Position numbers and translations under genes: made by a program
Notes under the pieces: model-generated
Seen by the model: the letters and a program-made list of their open reading frames with translations, nothing else
Database searches by the model: none
What the model was told of the DNA's origin: nothing
Shown: one piece after another, positions 25,138 to 35,637 of the stretch
Numbering within the stretch: the stretch's first letter is position 1
Layout of the letters: each line of letters opens with the position of its first letter
Assembly (NCBI RefSeq): GCF_026210795.1
Contig: NC_089432.1
Span: 5,828,001-5,892,000 of the forward strand
DNA: 64,000 nt
Direction: 5' to 3'
Source of the DNA: Rhizophagus irregularis
Taxonomy: Eukaryota; Glomeromycota; Glomeromycetes; Glomerales; Glomeraceae

Positions 25138-26001
25138 ATGGATTTAGATAGTAAAGCCTATTCCAAGTTAATTCATGCACACAATAGTATTGGAGGCTCT
25201 GAAGAATATATAAGAATTATTGTTGCAATATTGCCTTTAGCAGAAAGACATGATTATGAAACACCAGAAATGTGGTGCTCTCGTATTCGTGATCCATTTA
25301 GGAAAATACTAAAAGAGAACTATTCCAAGGGAATCTTTTCTAAAAATGGATATATTACAATGTATGGAAAGCTATATATAGATGATAAAATTCATAATCG
25401 TCTAACCAATTATATATATTGCAGTGTATGTAACTCCTTAGTTTTCATACCTGCAAATAGTCTTTTTGAGGATCGCTATGGAGATAACCACTTGAAAAGA
25501 TGTATTTCTGGAAATACTATTTCGAATGAACATGCAAGAAGAAATGAAATTCTCCAAACTATTGATAGAAGGGAATTTCAGATCTGGCAATATAAACAAT
25601 ACATATTACAAAAAGAAGCTAAAATTAATCGTCTTCAGCTAGAGCTTTCATCCCAATCTACTCCACATTCAGAAAAGGATAAATTGGCATCGGTATCATA
25701 TGATATTGATGGAAATTTTACGGCTAGCTATGAAAATTATGCACAATCTAAAGCAAAAGATACTATGCCAAATGCTCCAAATTTCGAGCCAGCTTATATT
25801 TCACCTACTAGACAAGAAACGATTTTACCAACTTCTTATCAATCATCAAGTCCTAGCCAAAGGCGCTCAGAGCAAGGGATTACAAGTGAAATATTTATCT
25901 CATCTCAGTATGCTAAACAAAATAACTTATTACCATCTATAGACCATCTTAATCAGCCCGCATTAAGATTGAGAGATGGTACAAAAATCACATTCGTTTA
26001 A
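25138..26001 (+). CDS. element-associated protein, unknown function
   Basis: 287 residues, MDLDSKAYSKLIHAHNSIGG.... The middle has a CxxC pair (CSVCNSLVF) and a later Cys/His stretch (HLKRCISG) that could bind zinc, then a short coiled coil and a Ser/Gln-rich tail. Phased repeats lie upstream. It belongs by position to the Polinton-like fossil. No family recognised. Confidence 0.5.
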   Translation: MDLDSKAYSKLIHAHNSIGGSEEYIRIIVAILPLAERHDYETPEMWCSRIRDPFRKILKENYSKGIFSKNGYITMYGKLYIDDKIHNRLTNYIYCSVCNSLVFIPANSLFEDRYGDNHLKRCISGNTISNEHARRNEILQTIDRREFQIWQYKQYILQKEAKINRLQLELSSQSTPHSEKDKLASVSYDIDGNFTASYENYAQSKAKDTMPNAPNFEPAYISPTRQETILPTSYQSSSPSQRRSEQGITSEIFISSQYAKQNNLLPSIDHLNQPALRLRDGTKITFV

Positions 26002-26278
26002 CGACTGAGAAATATATTAATTATAGACTATTGAAGATTAATATCATTTAGCTAAAAGCGCAATGTATAACTTATACTTTATTTTTTATGCTAAATAATC
26101 TGCATACATGATCGCCTAGTAAAATTGGTTGAAGGCGCTATACATTTCATGTATCACCTGCCAAATTTTTCAGATTAGTCCTTAACCCAGATCCTGGTTA
26201 AGATCATGCGCTTTCTGAAGATTGATATAAATTGATCCAAGGGGTTCTCCCATTCTCTTTTATAATCACAAAAAAAGA

Positions 26279-28207
26279 ATGTCATTTCACAGATCTCACC
26301 TAAGGCAGAGAAGAACATGTGAAGAATATAAAGCTGAGCTGGAAGAAGAAAACTATCATCTTCATAGTGAATTGCAGATAGAAGTTGATACTAATCGCCA
26401 GAATGAGAGACGAATTAATCAACTGGAACGGGATTATACCCGATGTGAGCAAGAAATTCAAAATCTCAATAAGGAGATAGAGCGTCTTGAAAATGCTTCG
26501 AAAGAAGAGATAGTAGAGTTAAAATCTGAAATCTCTACCCTAAAAAGTCAGCTATATCAAGCTAGGAATGATGTGCGAGATAAGGGAAAATATATTTCTA
26601 GTTTAGAAGAGCAGTTAGTAGAATCTGAGGAACAAGTTAAAAAATTGCGATGCCGGATCAGAAGCATCTCATCACGAAAAAATTCGCCTGAACGAGAGAA
26701 TTCTCCAGACTTGTATAATTCTGATGATAATATGGCCACAATCACAGAGCTAGCAAATGCTATAGATGGTTATGTGGATAATAGAACAACAACTAGGGAT
26801 ATTCTTATAGACCAAATAAAAAGAGCTACAAGGCAGATACGCCAAAAAGAAAATAATTTGCATCAGGATTTAGTCCGTGAGCAACGAAGGCGTTATGATG
26901 CAGAAGCTAAACGTGATAATGAAATTATACGAAGGCAACTTGCTGAAGGTAGGATAACTAATGTTATTGGTGATCTCCATCAATATCAAACTAATACTCA
27001 AAACCAGGTAAATAGAATGATAGGTAATATGGCAAGAAAACAAGCCCGTATAGGTGTGCTGGTACAAGAAAAATTTGCCTTACAATTATTGTATCAGCGA
27101 AATGCCCACCACTTACAGCGAAGTAGAGGGATATAGGTCCTTTACAGAAACTTACCATTTTTAATCAATATAGAATCGATATCGTTAAGTTTATCTTAAC
27201 GGTATCATTTTGATATCATTTCGATATCATTTAATATCGATTTAATATCGATATGATATCGAAATAAAGTATTATCACTTTGATACCATTTCGATATTAA
27301 ATCGATATTGAAATGATATCGAAATGATAATTAAAATGATATCGAAATGATATCTTTAAATTAAACTTAAAGATGTTATTTTGATATCATTTCTATTATC
27401 ATTTTGATATCATTTCAATATCGATTTAATATCGAAATGATATCGAAGTGATAATACTTTATTTTGATATCGTATTGATATTAAATTGATATTGAAATGA
27501 TATCAAAATGGTATCGAAATGATATCACTTGAAAACTTAAAGTTTCTGTAAAGTCTGTTAGAATTTAATCGAGACAGGCTCTATGAACGATACGAGAAAT
27601 GGAAAAATAAGACCCAAGCAGAGCGCCAGAATAATTTAAATTTACAGGGACAAATTTTGGCGCTTCAGAATAATCCACCTAATCAAGTAAACATGGCAGG
27701 AATACCTCATCCATATTTCGACTGGGATGATAGTATCCCAGACTTTCTTGCACAACTTAGACTAGACTTGCAGAATCGGGAAATAGATCCAAATGATAAT
27801 GTAGCAGGTTCTCCAATAGGAAGAGATAATGCAATAGGACATTTAAGAGCCTGTATGAGAGGAAGGACTTTAGAATAGTTCGATGATGAGATTACTACAA
27901 AGCAGAATTGGGAGCTAACTAATTTACTCGATAATACAGGGCAGGCTAACTTAGTTGCAGTAAATGGGCGAACTGCAGTACAGATAGGAGCTAATGCATT
28001 AAATGAGGCTGTTGGCCAACCAGGAAATGCAATAGTCAAGTTAAGAGCTGTAGAAGATGCTTAAAATGAAGACTGGCGTATAGCAGGTGGCCGTTCTACT
28101 AATGATCCTGTAAATGCACCAAATGCTAATGCTGGAAATACAGTAGTTGTAGCTGGTATTCGATTTGGTCAAACCGTATGGTGGCTAAAAACTCATTTCC
28201 CTACAGT
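26279..28207 (+). pseudogene. fossil coiled-coil plus capsid/Gag-like region of the virus-like element
   Basis: The first part (26279-27136) is a 285-residue frame that is mostly coiled coil, starting MSFHRSHLRQRRTCEEYKAE. After an inserted element (27140-27553) a second part (about 27585-28207) has sequence of the Gag/capsid-like kind found repeatedly in Rhizophagus-type genomes (NAIGHLRACMRGRTLE; VAGIRFGQTVWWLKTHFP). The hAT-like element at 28208 interrupts it. Treated as a fossil; broken. Confidence 0.45.
27140..27553. mobile_element. 414-bp inverted-repeat element built of GATATCGAAATGATATC-like motifs
   Basis: The ends are CTTTACAGAAACTTA and TAAAGTTTCTGTAAAG in inverse orientation. The whole interior is made of interleaved GATATC / TTTAATATCGA / TCATTTCGATATC motifs in both orientations, so the strand can fold back along nearly its full length. 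It is inserted in the fossil coiled-coil/Gag-like region. No coding capacity. Confidence 0.65.
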
Positions 28208-29982
28208 TAAAGATGGTGCCGCAAATAGGCAATTGCGGAATAATTGTGATTTGTGACATTGCGGAACATTGCGGATTTTGAAGTCTACATATCTGCAATT
28301 CCGCAATCAGTAATTATCCGCAATTCCGCAATTTTTCCGCAATTCCGCAAATAATCCGCAATTCCGTAATTAATTGCGGAATTGCGGAAAAATTGCGGAA
28401 TTGCGAAAAAATTGCGGAAAAAAATATTTTTTTATAACTAACTATTTTTTTAAACTTACTAGTCTAAAAAATAAGTTCGTTATTAATAAAAATATTTAAA
28501 AAAAAATCATTTTTTCGTTAATATAATATTAAAAAAAATGATTTATTTTTTTTAAAAAAATTGGATCGGCCGGATTATATTACGGTTTATCAACACCGTT
28601 AAATTAACCGGCCGATATGGTTATTAAATTTATAAAAACAAAAAGAAAACGCTGGAACTATTAGTTCCGGCATATTTATATAGAAAAAACAAAAAGAAAA
28701 CGCCGGAACAATTAGATCTGGCATATTTATATAGGAAAAATAAAAGAAAACGCCGGAACTATTAGTTCCGGCATATTTTATATAAAAAAATAAAAAGAAA
28801 ATGCCAGAACTAATAGTTCCGGCATATTATATATAAAAAATTAAAAAAAATGCCAGAACTAATAGTTCCGGCATATTTTATATAAAAAAATTAAAAAAAA
28901 TTAAAAAAAAATGCTGGAACTAATAGTTCCGGCATATTTTATATAAAAAAATTAAAAAAATTAAAAAAAAATGCCAGAACTAATAGTTCCGGCACATTTT
29001 ATTAAAAAAATTTAAAAAAAAATGTCGGAACTAATAGTTCCGGCACATTTTATAAAAAAAAAATTTAAAAAAAACGCCAGAACTAATAGTTCCGGCATAT
29101 TTTATATAAAAAAAATCAAAAAAAAACGCCGGAACTAATAGTTCCGGCATATTTTATATAAAAAATCAAAAAAAAAACGCCGGAACTAATGGTTCCGGCA
29201 TATTTTATATAAAAAATCAAAAAAAAACGCCGGAACTAATGGTTCCGGCATATTTTATATAAAAAATCAAAAAAAAACGCCGGAACTAATGGTTCCGGCA
29301 TATTTTATATAAAAAATCAAAAAAAAAATGCCGGAACTAATAGTTCCGGCATATTTTATATAAAAAATCAAAAAAAACGCCAGAACTAATAGTTCCGGCA
29401 TATTTTATATAAAAAATTAAAAAAAAAACGCCAGAACTATTAGTTCCGGCATATTTTATATAAAAAATCAAAAAAAAAATGCCGGAACTAATAGTTCCGG
29501 CATATTTTATATAAAAAATCAAAAAAAAATGCCGGAACTAATAGTTCCGGCATACTTTATATAAAAAATCAAAAAAAAAACGCCGGAACTAATAGTTCCG
29601 GCATATTTTATATAAAAAATTAAAAAAAAAACGCCGGAACTAATAGTTCTGGCATATTTTATATAAAAAATTAAAAAAAAACGCCGGAACTAATAGTTCC
29701 GGCATACTTTATATAAAAAATCAAAAAAAAAATGCCGGAACTAATAGTTCCGGCATATTTTATATAAAAATTAAAAAAAACGCCGGAACTAATAGTTCTG
29801 GCATATCTTATATAAAAAATAAAAATAAAACCACTGAAACTAATAGTTCCGGCGTTTTTATATATTATATAAGATTGCAAAAAAACACAGTTCCGGGCAG
29901 CCAATCAGAATTGCGGAATTACGGATTACTAACCGCAATTCAACACTAAATTCCGCAATATTGCGGAATTTGAAAATCATTT
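28208..29982. mobile_element. hAT-like element with hairpin array, copy 2 (inverted relative to copy 1)
   Basis: Starts TAAAGATGGTGCCGCAAATA, the same end as the right end of copy 1. It contains the TTGCGGAA subterminal repeats, the same CGGCCGGTTAA segment and about 23 hairpin units (28650-29850) in reverse orientation. The far end stops at AAAATCATTTGC, about 18 bp short of the terminal repeat, and no matching copy of the left flank CCTACAGT is seen. That end was lost together with some neighbouring sequence. The copies are otherwise very similar along their length. Confidence 0.82.
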
Positions 29983-29991
29983 GCTCACGAC

Positions 29992-30552
29992 TTATGGAGA
30001 ATAGATCAGATGCATGACAGCTTCTTTAGTAATATTTACTAATTTATTAAGATCAAATTCCCATCTAGATGTATCATCTTTAAAAGAATTGGCTACTTTA
30101 TCTGCAGAAGAAGATTCGTCTTTTGGCTTTATACTAGCCTTTTTTTTCTGACTAACTTTATCTTTTTGCCCATTAGTTACTGTATTCAGACCATTAGAAT
30201 TTGCATCATTCTCATTATCCATAGGATATTCCGTATAGCCGATCCCGTCTTCTTGTATAATAGTGGAGGAGTAAGTATCATGTAAAGATTCCTGATTATT
30301 TTCTGAAATCTGGTCAGAAATGCTAACAGATTCTATGATTCTACGCCATTCCTCGGTAGGTTCAGGAGGCCACTTATTATTAATTATTTTTTGATATGTT
30401 GTTGGTCCTATACGATGCTTTTTACACATAATACGCTGAGCATCTGGAATATTATTCTGAGCATTTCTAATTTCTTCAATAGCTTCAGATAACAAGCGTC
30501 GGGCATCTAATCTAAGAAATTTACGAGTATAGGTTGTTTGTTTTTTGCTCAT
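29992..30552 (-). CDS. basic helix-rich protein of the Polinton-like fossil
   Basis: 186 residues, starting MSKKQTTYTRKFLRLDARRL. The N-terminal third (EEIRNAQNNIPDAQRIMCKK, then HRIGPTTYQKIINNKW) resembles a helix-turn-helix; the middle is acidic and Asn-rich; a Lys-rich run follows. A DNA-binding role is a guess from composition. Divergent from 30919 with a repeat-rich space between. Confidence 0.4.
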   Translation of the reverse strand: MSKKQTTYTRKFLRLDARRLLSEAIEEIRNAQNNIPDAQRIMCKKHRIGPTTYQKIINNKWPPEPTEEWRRIIESVSISDQISENNQESLHDTYSSTIIQEDGIGYTEYPMDNENDANSNGLNTVTNGQKDKVSQKKKASIKPKDESSSADKVANSFKDDTSRWEFDLNKLVNITKEAVMHLIYSP

Positions 30553-30918
30553 AGTTTGCTAGTAATAAATCTGTATGATACTAATAAAAAACTTGTAGAA
30601 AATTTATTTGATATTGGTCTGGCATTAGTCTGGCATTAGTCTGGCATTGGTTTGTTACATATATGTAGTTCGCTTTTTTTACAGTGTAGCGTGCTATAAT
30701 CATGATTCAAATAAAAAATAGGTTTAGGATATATATACTTCAAATATCATATTTGTTTTAAACTAGTTTGTTATTGGTCTTTTATTAGTTTGATATTGGT
30801 TTGATTCTGAACTCCTTTTTTCCATATTCGAAGAAAAAATATACATATGAATGATAATTTCGCTGATAGCCGTCAGGAAAAAAAAATCATAAAAAACTTT
30901 GCCTTCAAATAAATTCAT
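30553..30918. promoter_or_regulatory. divergent promoter with 11-bp phased repeats
   Basis: AGTCTGGCATT occurs in tandem with exact 11-bp spacing near 30610-30650. A looser series TTATTGGTCTTTTATTAGTT, TGATATTGGTTTGATT lies near 30770-30805 before the plus-strand gene. The layout matches the phased repeats before 23708, although the unit sequence differs. Confidence 0.45.
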
Positions 30919-31806
30919 ATGGCAAACATATATACGCTAAATGAAATAAATAATGGGACACCCTTGGTATCTGGCAATAAACTTGGAGATTCACCATTTA
31001 ATCGTTATCCATCTAGCCGAACTGAGCCGAGAAGAACCGAACGTTTAAAACATGATCTAGATATCGCTTTAAGCTCAGGTATTCAGCTTGGCACTAGAAA
31101 CAGTCTCTTGATAAAAAATAATGAGAGTTTTTCAGAGCGTGTATGTCAGCTTGAAGATGAGGCGAGAGAATTCAAAAATGAGATTAATCAAAAAGAGATT
31201 TCTCTTGCAAGTACTAAGAGCGAGATCGCTACAAAATTAGAAGAGATACAAGCTCTCCAATCAAGAATAGAGGAATTAGAGCAGGATGTTTCTTTGGTAC
31301 AAAAGAGATTATCAGAGATGGATTTTCTTAAGCGTAAATCTGAACTGGAATACATAAAACTATCTGATGAAAATATTAGTTTAGAATTGGCAAATACGGA
31401 GTTAGAAGATACACTGGCCAAAAAAAAGGATGAATTAATGCGGGTGAGAGATGATTTACTTTCAGCACAAAAGGCAGTGATAGAGAAAGATTCCCTTCTT
31501 CAAGAAACTAATTTTCTTTTATTAGAGCATATTTCAAAAACATCCAGCGAATCTAAGCAAAATGAAGCGATTGGAGGTGATAAAAGACTGGAGAAAGGTA
31601 ACGAAATCACTAGCCCCAAAATAACCTCAAAATCGCCTTATTCCTTATTTTTTCAGCATGCAATCATCTTCATAATAGTATTACTAATCATATACATCTT
31701 AAGGTGCGTATTCTCTCGTCTATATTTATCTTACAATGAAGAAAAAAATATTCCGAACTATAAAATACCCTTAAATAGAAATCAAGGTTATGCATTTCCA
31801 ATCTGA
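30919..31806 (+). CDS. coiled-coil protein with C-terminal transmembrane segment (Polinton-like fossil)
   Basis: 295 residues. After a 60-residue head (MANIYTLNEINNGTPLVSGN) come about 140 residues of heptads rich in Glu, Leu and Ser. Near residues 242-262 a hydrophobic segment, HAIIFIIVLLIIYIL, is followed by RCVFSRLYLSY. That layout suits a membrane-anchored structural or fibre-like protein, but this is only inference. It lies 128 bp before the ATPase part. Confidence 0.5.
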   Translation: MANIYTLNEINNGTPLVSGNKLGDSPFNRYPSSRTEPRRTERLKHDLDIALSSGIQLGTRNSLLIKNNESFSERVCQLEDEAREFKNEINQKEISLASTKSEIATKLEEIQALQSRIEELEQDVSLVQKRLSEMDFLKRKSELEYIKLSDENISLELANTELEDTLAKKKDELMRVRDDLLSAQKAVIEKDSLLQETNFLLLEHISKTSSESKQNEAIGGDKRLEKGNEITSPKITSKSPYSLFFQHAIIFIIVLLIIYILRCVFSRLYLSYNEEKNIPNYKIPLNRNQGYAFPI

Positions 31807-31933
31807 TACGCAGAAGAACCAAAAGACAGGACTACCTCTTATGAAACTTCGTCTTTTAGATATGGATGAAGTCACAAAGCATGAATCATCCCGAAATATT
31901 GGCCATCCGGCGATGACATAGACTTTCAGCAAA

Positions 31934-32640
31934 TTGGTCACTGGAAAAAGTGGTTCAGGTAAGACTAATTTACTTGGAAACCTTGTTCTTGGTGATAAGG
32001 ATGAATATGTGCAAAGAGGGGAGGAAGGTGGGTCTCGCTACATTAAATGTGATGATCTAATTGTTTGTAGGTATCATCCTGATGAGCCAAAATGGGGATA
32101 TGTGAGGTATATATATAATATGATTTCAAAGGATCCAAAAGCGCCTTTCTATGAGGATATTAGTTTCAAATACATTCCACCCGAAAGAATTCCTAGTACA
32201 AGAGCATTCTCACCTGAAAGAAGCACACTAATTATTTTTGAGGATCTGTGCTTAGCCCCTGAACATATACAGAATCGAATTAGCCAATTTTTTGGGAATG
32301 GACGTCATCGAAATATTTCAAGTATATATGTAACCCAAAAATACCATAAAGTCCCTACATTCATTCGTGAGAATATCTCCCACCTAGTAATGTATAACGG
32401 TGGTGGTAGCCAACAAGATGTGTCCAAGATAGTTGGTCGTTATACTGATGATGTGAAAAATGCATCCATTGTTATTAATAGCTACCTTTAAAGAGGTGAA
32501 TTTATTGTATTTGATCTCACTAGGCCAGAAGATGATCCCCTTGCAATCCGCCTAAGGTTTGACACTCCACTAAATCTGCAGAAGGAGATAGAAGCTAGGC
32601 AAAAGCGTAAGGAAAAAAGCTCCTTAGCTAATAAATAGAA
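31934..32640 (+). pseudogene. A32/FtsK-like packaging ATPase of the Polinton-like fossil
   Basis: Walker A GKSGSGKT lies near the start, Walker B TLIIFEDLCL about 90 residues later, and a sensor-like segment SSIYVTQKYHKVP follows. This is the pattern of the DNA-packaging ATPases of Polintons and large DNA viruses, which pump DNA into capsids. It is followed closely by the integrase gene. Treated as a fossil; broken. Confidence 0.65.
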
Positions 32641-32687
32641 TCTGACTTTATAGATGCTAGCTTTTTTTCGTAATTATAAAAATTGGA

Positions 32688-33896
32688 ATGGGAGAGCGTC
32701 AAGCTGAAAGACCGATTATTTATATCGATCCCCAAAAAGCGCGAGAGTTAGACCAAATTATAGCAAAACAAACACCTACGATTAATATCGATCCCCAAAA
32801 AGCTCATAATTTAGACCGGCATCTTGCTTTGCAAAAACTATATTATCGTTCTGAAGGTCTGTATCAAAATGTTAAGGGATTGTGGGATGCTTATAAAAAA
32901 GCCAGCTACAGCTTTCCATTTATTGATGTAAAAAAATGGCTTGAGAACCAAGCAATGTATCAAATTTTTCGTCCTTCACCAAAGCATATACCTTATGCCA
33001 GTTACTCTAAAATTACGAAGCCAAATACTGTGCACCAATGTGATTTAATCGAAATACCATATGATGAAGATGTGGATACAAATTTACTAGATGATGGCCC
33101 AATATATTACTATGTACTATTGGTTATAGACTGCGCGACTAGATATAAAGATTTTGTTTTTTTAACATCAAAGAGCAGTGAGGAAGTTGCGGAAGCATTT
33201 AAGAGTATATATGATAATCCCGATAAGCCTCTCAACTGGCCTCAAAAATTGCAATGTGATAAGAGCACTGAGTTTATGGGATACGTAACTTTATTAATGA
33301 ATGAACATGGCGTTGAGATCCGAAGAATTACAGCACGTTTCAGGCATACAAGCTTAGCTATGGTCGACCGTTATGCTGGATTATTCAAATTAAGAGTTTT
33401 TAAAAATCAGTATTCAATAGAGTTTCTCCTACCTACTGGTAAGCGCTGTAGAGAATGTGAACGATTTGCAAGGAGAATTGTTGATAATATGAATGATACT
33501 CCAACCCGGCTAATTGGAATGAGTCCTAATGATGCCACAAAGCTTGAGCGGATATATTCCAAACCATCTGTAAAATATAATCGCCCAATAGGTATTGATG
33601 AACCACAACTACCAAAGAGTACTACTGTCCGATTCTTGCTTGCTCCTGGAGAATGGGAAAATGATCCTTTCGAAAGACGCAGAATAACAGATCCGATATG
33701 GTCTCCTAGCCTACATAAGATCCAGAGAATTGTTGTTGGAAAGAATCCTCCCATGCCTGTTTTATATTACTTAGATGAATCAGAACCTCAATGCCCTTTT
33801 GTGAGAGAACAATTGATGCATATTAAGGAAGAGCCCATGTTACCTCCTAGGTGGGTATTGGGAGATAACCAAATGCATACAAGGCGCCCCTTATAA
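32688..33896 (+). CDS. retroviral-type (rve) integrase of the Polinton-like fossil
   Basis: 402 residues, starting MGERQAERPIIYIDPQKARE. The N-terminal part contains a repeated YIDPQKA/NIDPQKA motif. The catalytic core runs from HQCDLIEIPYDED through YYVLLVIDCATRYKDFVFL to QCDKSTEFMGYVTLLMNEHG. The C-terminal region, RRITDPIWSPSLHKIQRIVV, is chromodomain/SH3-like in position. The core matches Polinton integrases better than those of LTR elements, especially beside a packaging ATPase. This part looks whole. Confidence 0.75.
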   Translation: MGERQAERPIIYIDPQKARELDQIIAKQTPTINIDPQKAHNLDRHLALQKLYYRSEGLYQNVKGLWDAYKKASYSFPFIDVKKWLENQAMYQIFRPSPKHIPYASYSKITKPNTVHQCDLIEIPYDEDVDTNLLDDGPIYYYVLLVIDCATRYKDFVFLTSKSSEEVAEAFKSIYDNPDKPLNWPQKLQCDKSTEFMGYVTLLMNEHGVEIRRITARFRHTSLAMVDRYAGLFKLRVFKNQYSIEFLLPTGKRCRECERFARRIVDNMNDTPTRLIGMSPNDATKLERIYSKPSVKYNRPIGIDEPQLPKSTTVRFLLAPGEWENDPFERRRITDPIWSPSLHKIQRIVVGKNPPMPVLYYLDESEPQCPFVREQLMHIKEEPMLPPRWVLGDNQMHTRRPL

Positions 33897-34005
33897 AAGT
33901 TTCTAAATCTACTACACAGTAAGGGATTGTAATAAGGATTACTCCTTCCCGATAACATAACGCTCTCTTTTCCCAATCACGCTAGATTTATGCGTCTAGA
34001 TTCAT

Positions 34006-34362
34006 CTAACCTTGTGAGTGAAAAAAAGGGACGATTTGGTAATGTTGATTGCCACTATATTCAAAGGCCAAGCCTAACTCTTCATTGTATCCATCTAGAT
34101 GTAATCCCTCCAAGAATTTAGGCTTTCGGGGTGGAAATTTTTTATGTAATAAATCCTCAAATATATACTGGCATGTTCTTTCTGGTATATTAGGACAAAT
34201 ATTGCACCATCTATAATTCTGTTTCATATTTTTATATGGCGCCTCCCATTGATGGCCTTTTTTACATGCCCATAAATATGTATTAGGACTAACTTTAGCT
34301 AAGCATCTTCCTTCACGCTTTTGGGCATATGCCAAAGCTTTAGTGTTAATATCATCTTGCAT
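34006..34362 (-). CDS. zinc-ribbon / VSR-like endonuclease family member, short
   Basis: About 118 residues from MQDDINTKALAYAQKREGRC. CLAKVSPNTYLWACKKGHQW and WCNICPNIPERTC supply zinc-ribbon cysteines. FLEGLHLDGYNEELGLAFEY then SGNQHYQIVPFFH resembles the catalytic core of very-short-patch-repair-like endonuclease folds (family form GLELDIY...AIEVQGxQHE), though the acidic position here reads HLDGY. This large family is common in Glomeromycotina and also in some large DNA viruses, and the gene lies just outside the Polinton-like fossil. It ends soon after QHYQ, so it is shorter than usual. An in-frame upstream ATG at 34446 gives a hydrophobic leader that I doubt. Confidence 0.5.
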   Translation of the reverse strand: MQDDINTKALAYAQKREGRCLAKVSPNTYLWACKKGHQWEAPYKNMKQNYRWCNICPNIPERTCQYIFEDLLHKKFPPRKPKFLEGLHLDGYNEELGLAFEYSGNQHYQIVPFFHSQG

Positions 34363-34446
34363 TTTATAGGTACAATAGAATATCACATACAGAAATTTGC
34401 GGTGTATATGCAAGAAAGCAGTATAAAATAACAGAGAAATTAGCAA

Positions 34447-35637
34447 AGTTCAAAATAAAAATTCTATATAATTTTGAGCGAATATGCTTGCTAGTAAAAT
34501 ACTGGGTTAGTGTAGTACCCAGCGCCAAGCCAAAAGAAAGTAAACGATGTGGTAGTACCCCAAAGTGATCGATGTGGTAATACTCCAAAGTGGTCGATGT
34601 GGTAGTATCCTAAAGTATCCCAGAGTAGTAACTATACGGAAAAGGGTTCTAGAAAGGCAGGAGCGAAAAATAAGATATAAAATTGGTAGTACCCCAAGTT
34701 AGAATAATATATAAGGAAAGAAAATAAGAAATTACAACTTGTGGTACTACCGCTGATAGGCAGGAAAGAAATTGGGAGGGCAGAAAGATTCAGGAGAATA
34801 CACGAAAAAGGTATGAAAGCTGTAAATTCTGAACTAATTCGGCACTTCGTGCCTCATTCTCGGCAATCAAAATGGTCATAGACGGGATTGCAAGAATGGC
34901 ACAACATCGGCACTTCGTGCCTGACCGGCAATCAAAAAGTGAGTGAATGGATTGTGAAATGTCTTCGGCAAATAGATGGATTGCAAATTCAGCACTTTGT
35001 GCCTCATCCGGCAATCAAGAAATGGCAAAGCAACTATGTGAGGGTGTTCCGGCACCAGAACAGTATCACTTGACTGGCACAGTAAGGCGCAGTATAGATT
35101 CGCTTAATTTTGCTTAGCACTATAATCCATATTTTTTTCCAAAACTTTGAGACGCAATAACTTGGCATCCAGGCATCCAATTCATGCGATCTTAGCATCA
35201 TTGGAAAGCTCTCAACGTCCTCTTTCAAACAACCACAAAACCGCACAAAGCTAATCACAGGAAGCCAAGATATTCTGCCCTAAAGATCGGCCAGAAATTA
35301 TACCATAGTGCCGGCTAAAATCTGATCCGCAAATTAACTGCGCCACCTGACGATTTTTTTATACCATTTTAGCAACTTAAAAGGCCAGCAAATGGGCCAC
35401 ACCCTCGACCTCAAATATGGCAACCAAAAGGGTCATAAAGTGGAAAACCCAACTTTACTCCTATACAATTGTCAAAAGATTCCAGAATGGAAAAACAAAC
35501 CTCTGCTCTGTTTAATGACCAAACAGTCACAGACCAGTGAAAACAGATGGATAGCAATAAAGCATCAGAAGGGGTATAGACACGTAAAAATAAGTAAGTA
35601 TGCATCAATATCTATAAGTAGGCATCACTATGGTGTA
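34447..35637. repeat. intergenic with 25-bp and about 70-bp tandem repeats
   Basis: Upstream (minus-strand sense) of the zinc-ribbon gene, GATGTGGTAGTACCCCAAAG with TGATC is repeated about three times with a 25-bp period (34545-34620). From about 34846 to 35028, three units of roughly 70-80 bp contain CGGCACTTCGTGCCTCAT and GGCAATCAAAAA; CGGCACTTCGTGCC is itself a hairpin. The ORFs called here are not convincing. Confidence 0.5.

Larger units (their letters stand above)
25138..33896. mobile_element. fossil Polinton/Maverick-like element, central region
   Basis: A run of virus-like genes. Diagnostic parts are an A32/FtsK-like packaging ATPase (31934-32640) next to a retroviral-type integrase (32688-33896), the pair that defines Polintons. 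Other parts are a coiled-coil protein with a C-terminal membrane segment (30919-31806), a basic helix-rich protein (30552-29992, minus), a coiled-coil plus capsid/Gag-like region (26279-28207) and an unassigned protein (25138-26001). Neither a type-B polymerase nor terminal inverted repeats were recognised, so the ends are unknown. Two foreign elements sit inside it (27140-27553, 28208-29982). The copy is broken, with roughly half a dozen breaks, but several parts look whole, which suggests modest age. Confidence 0.65.

Noticed and set aside
33407-33754. Minus-strand ORF opposite the integrase
   Set aside because: Shadow ORF over the integrase C-terminal region with no family features.
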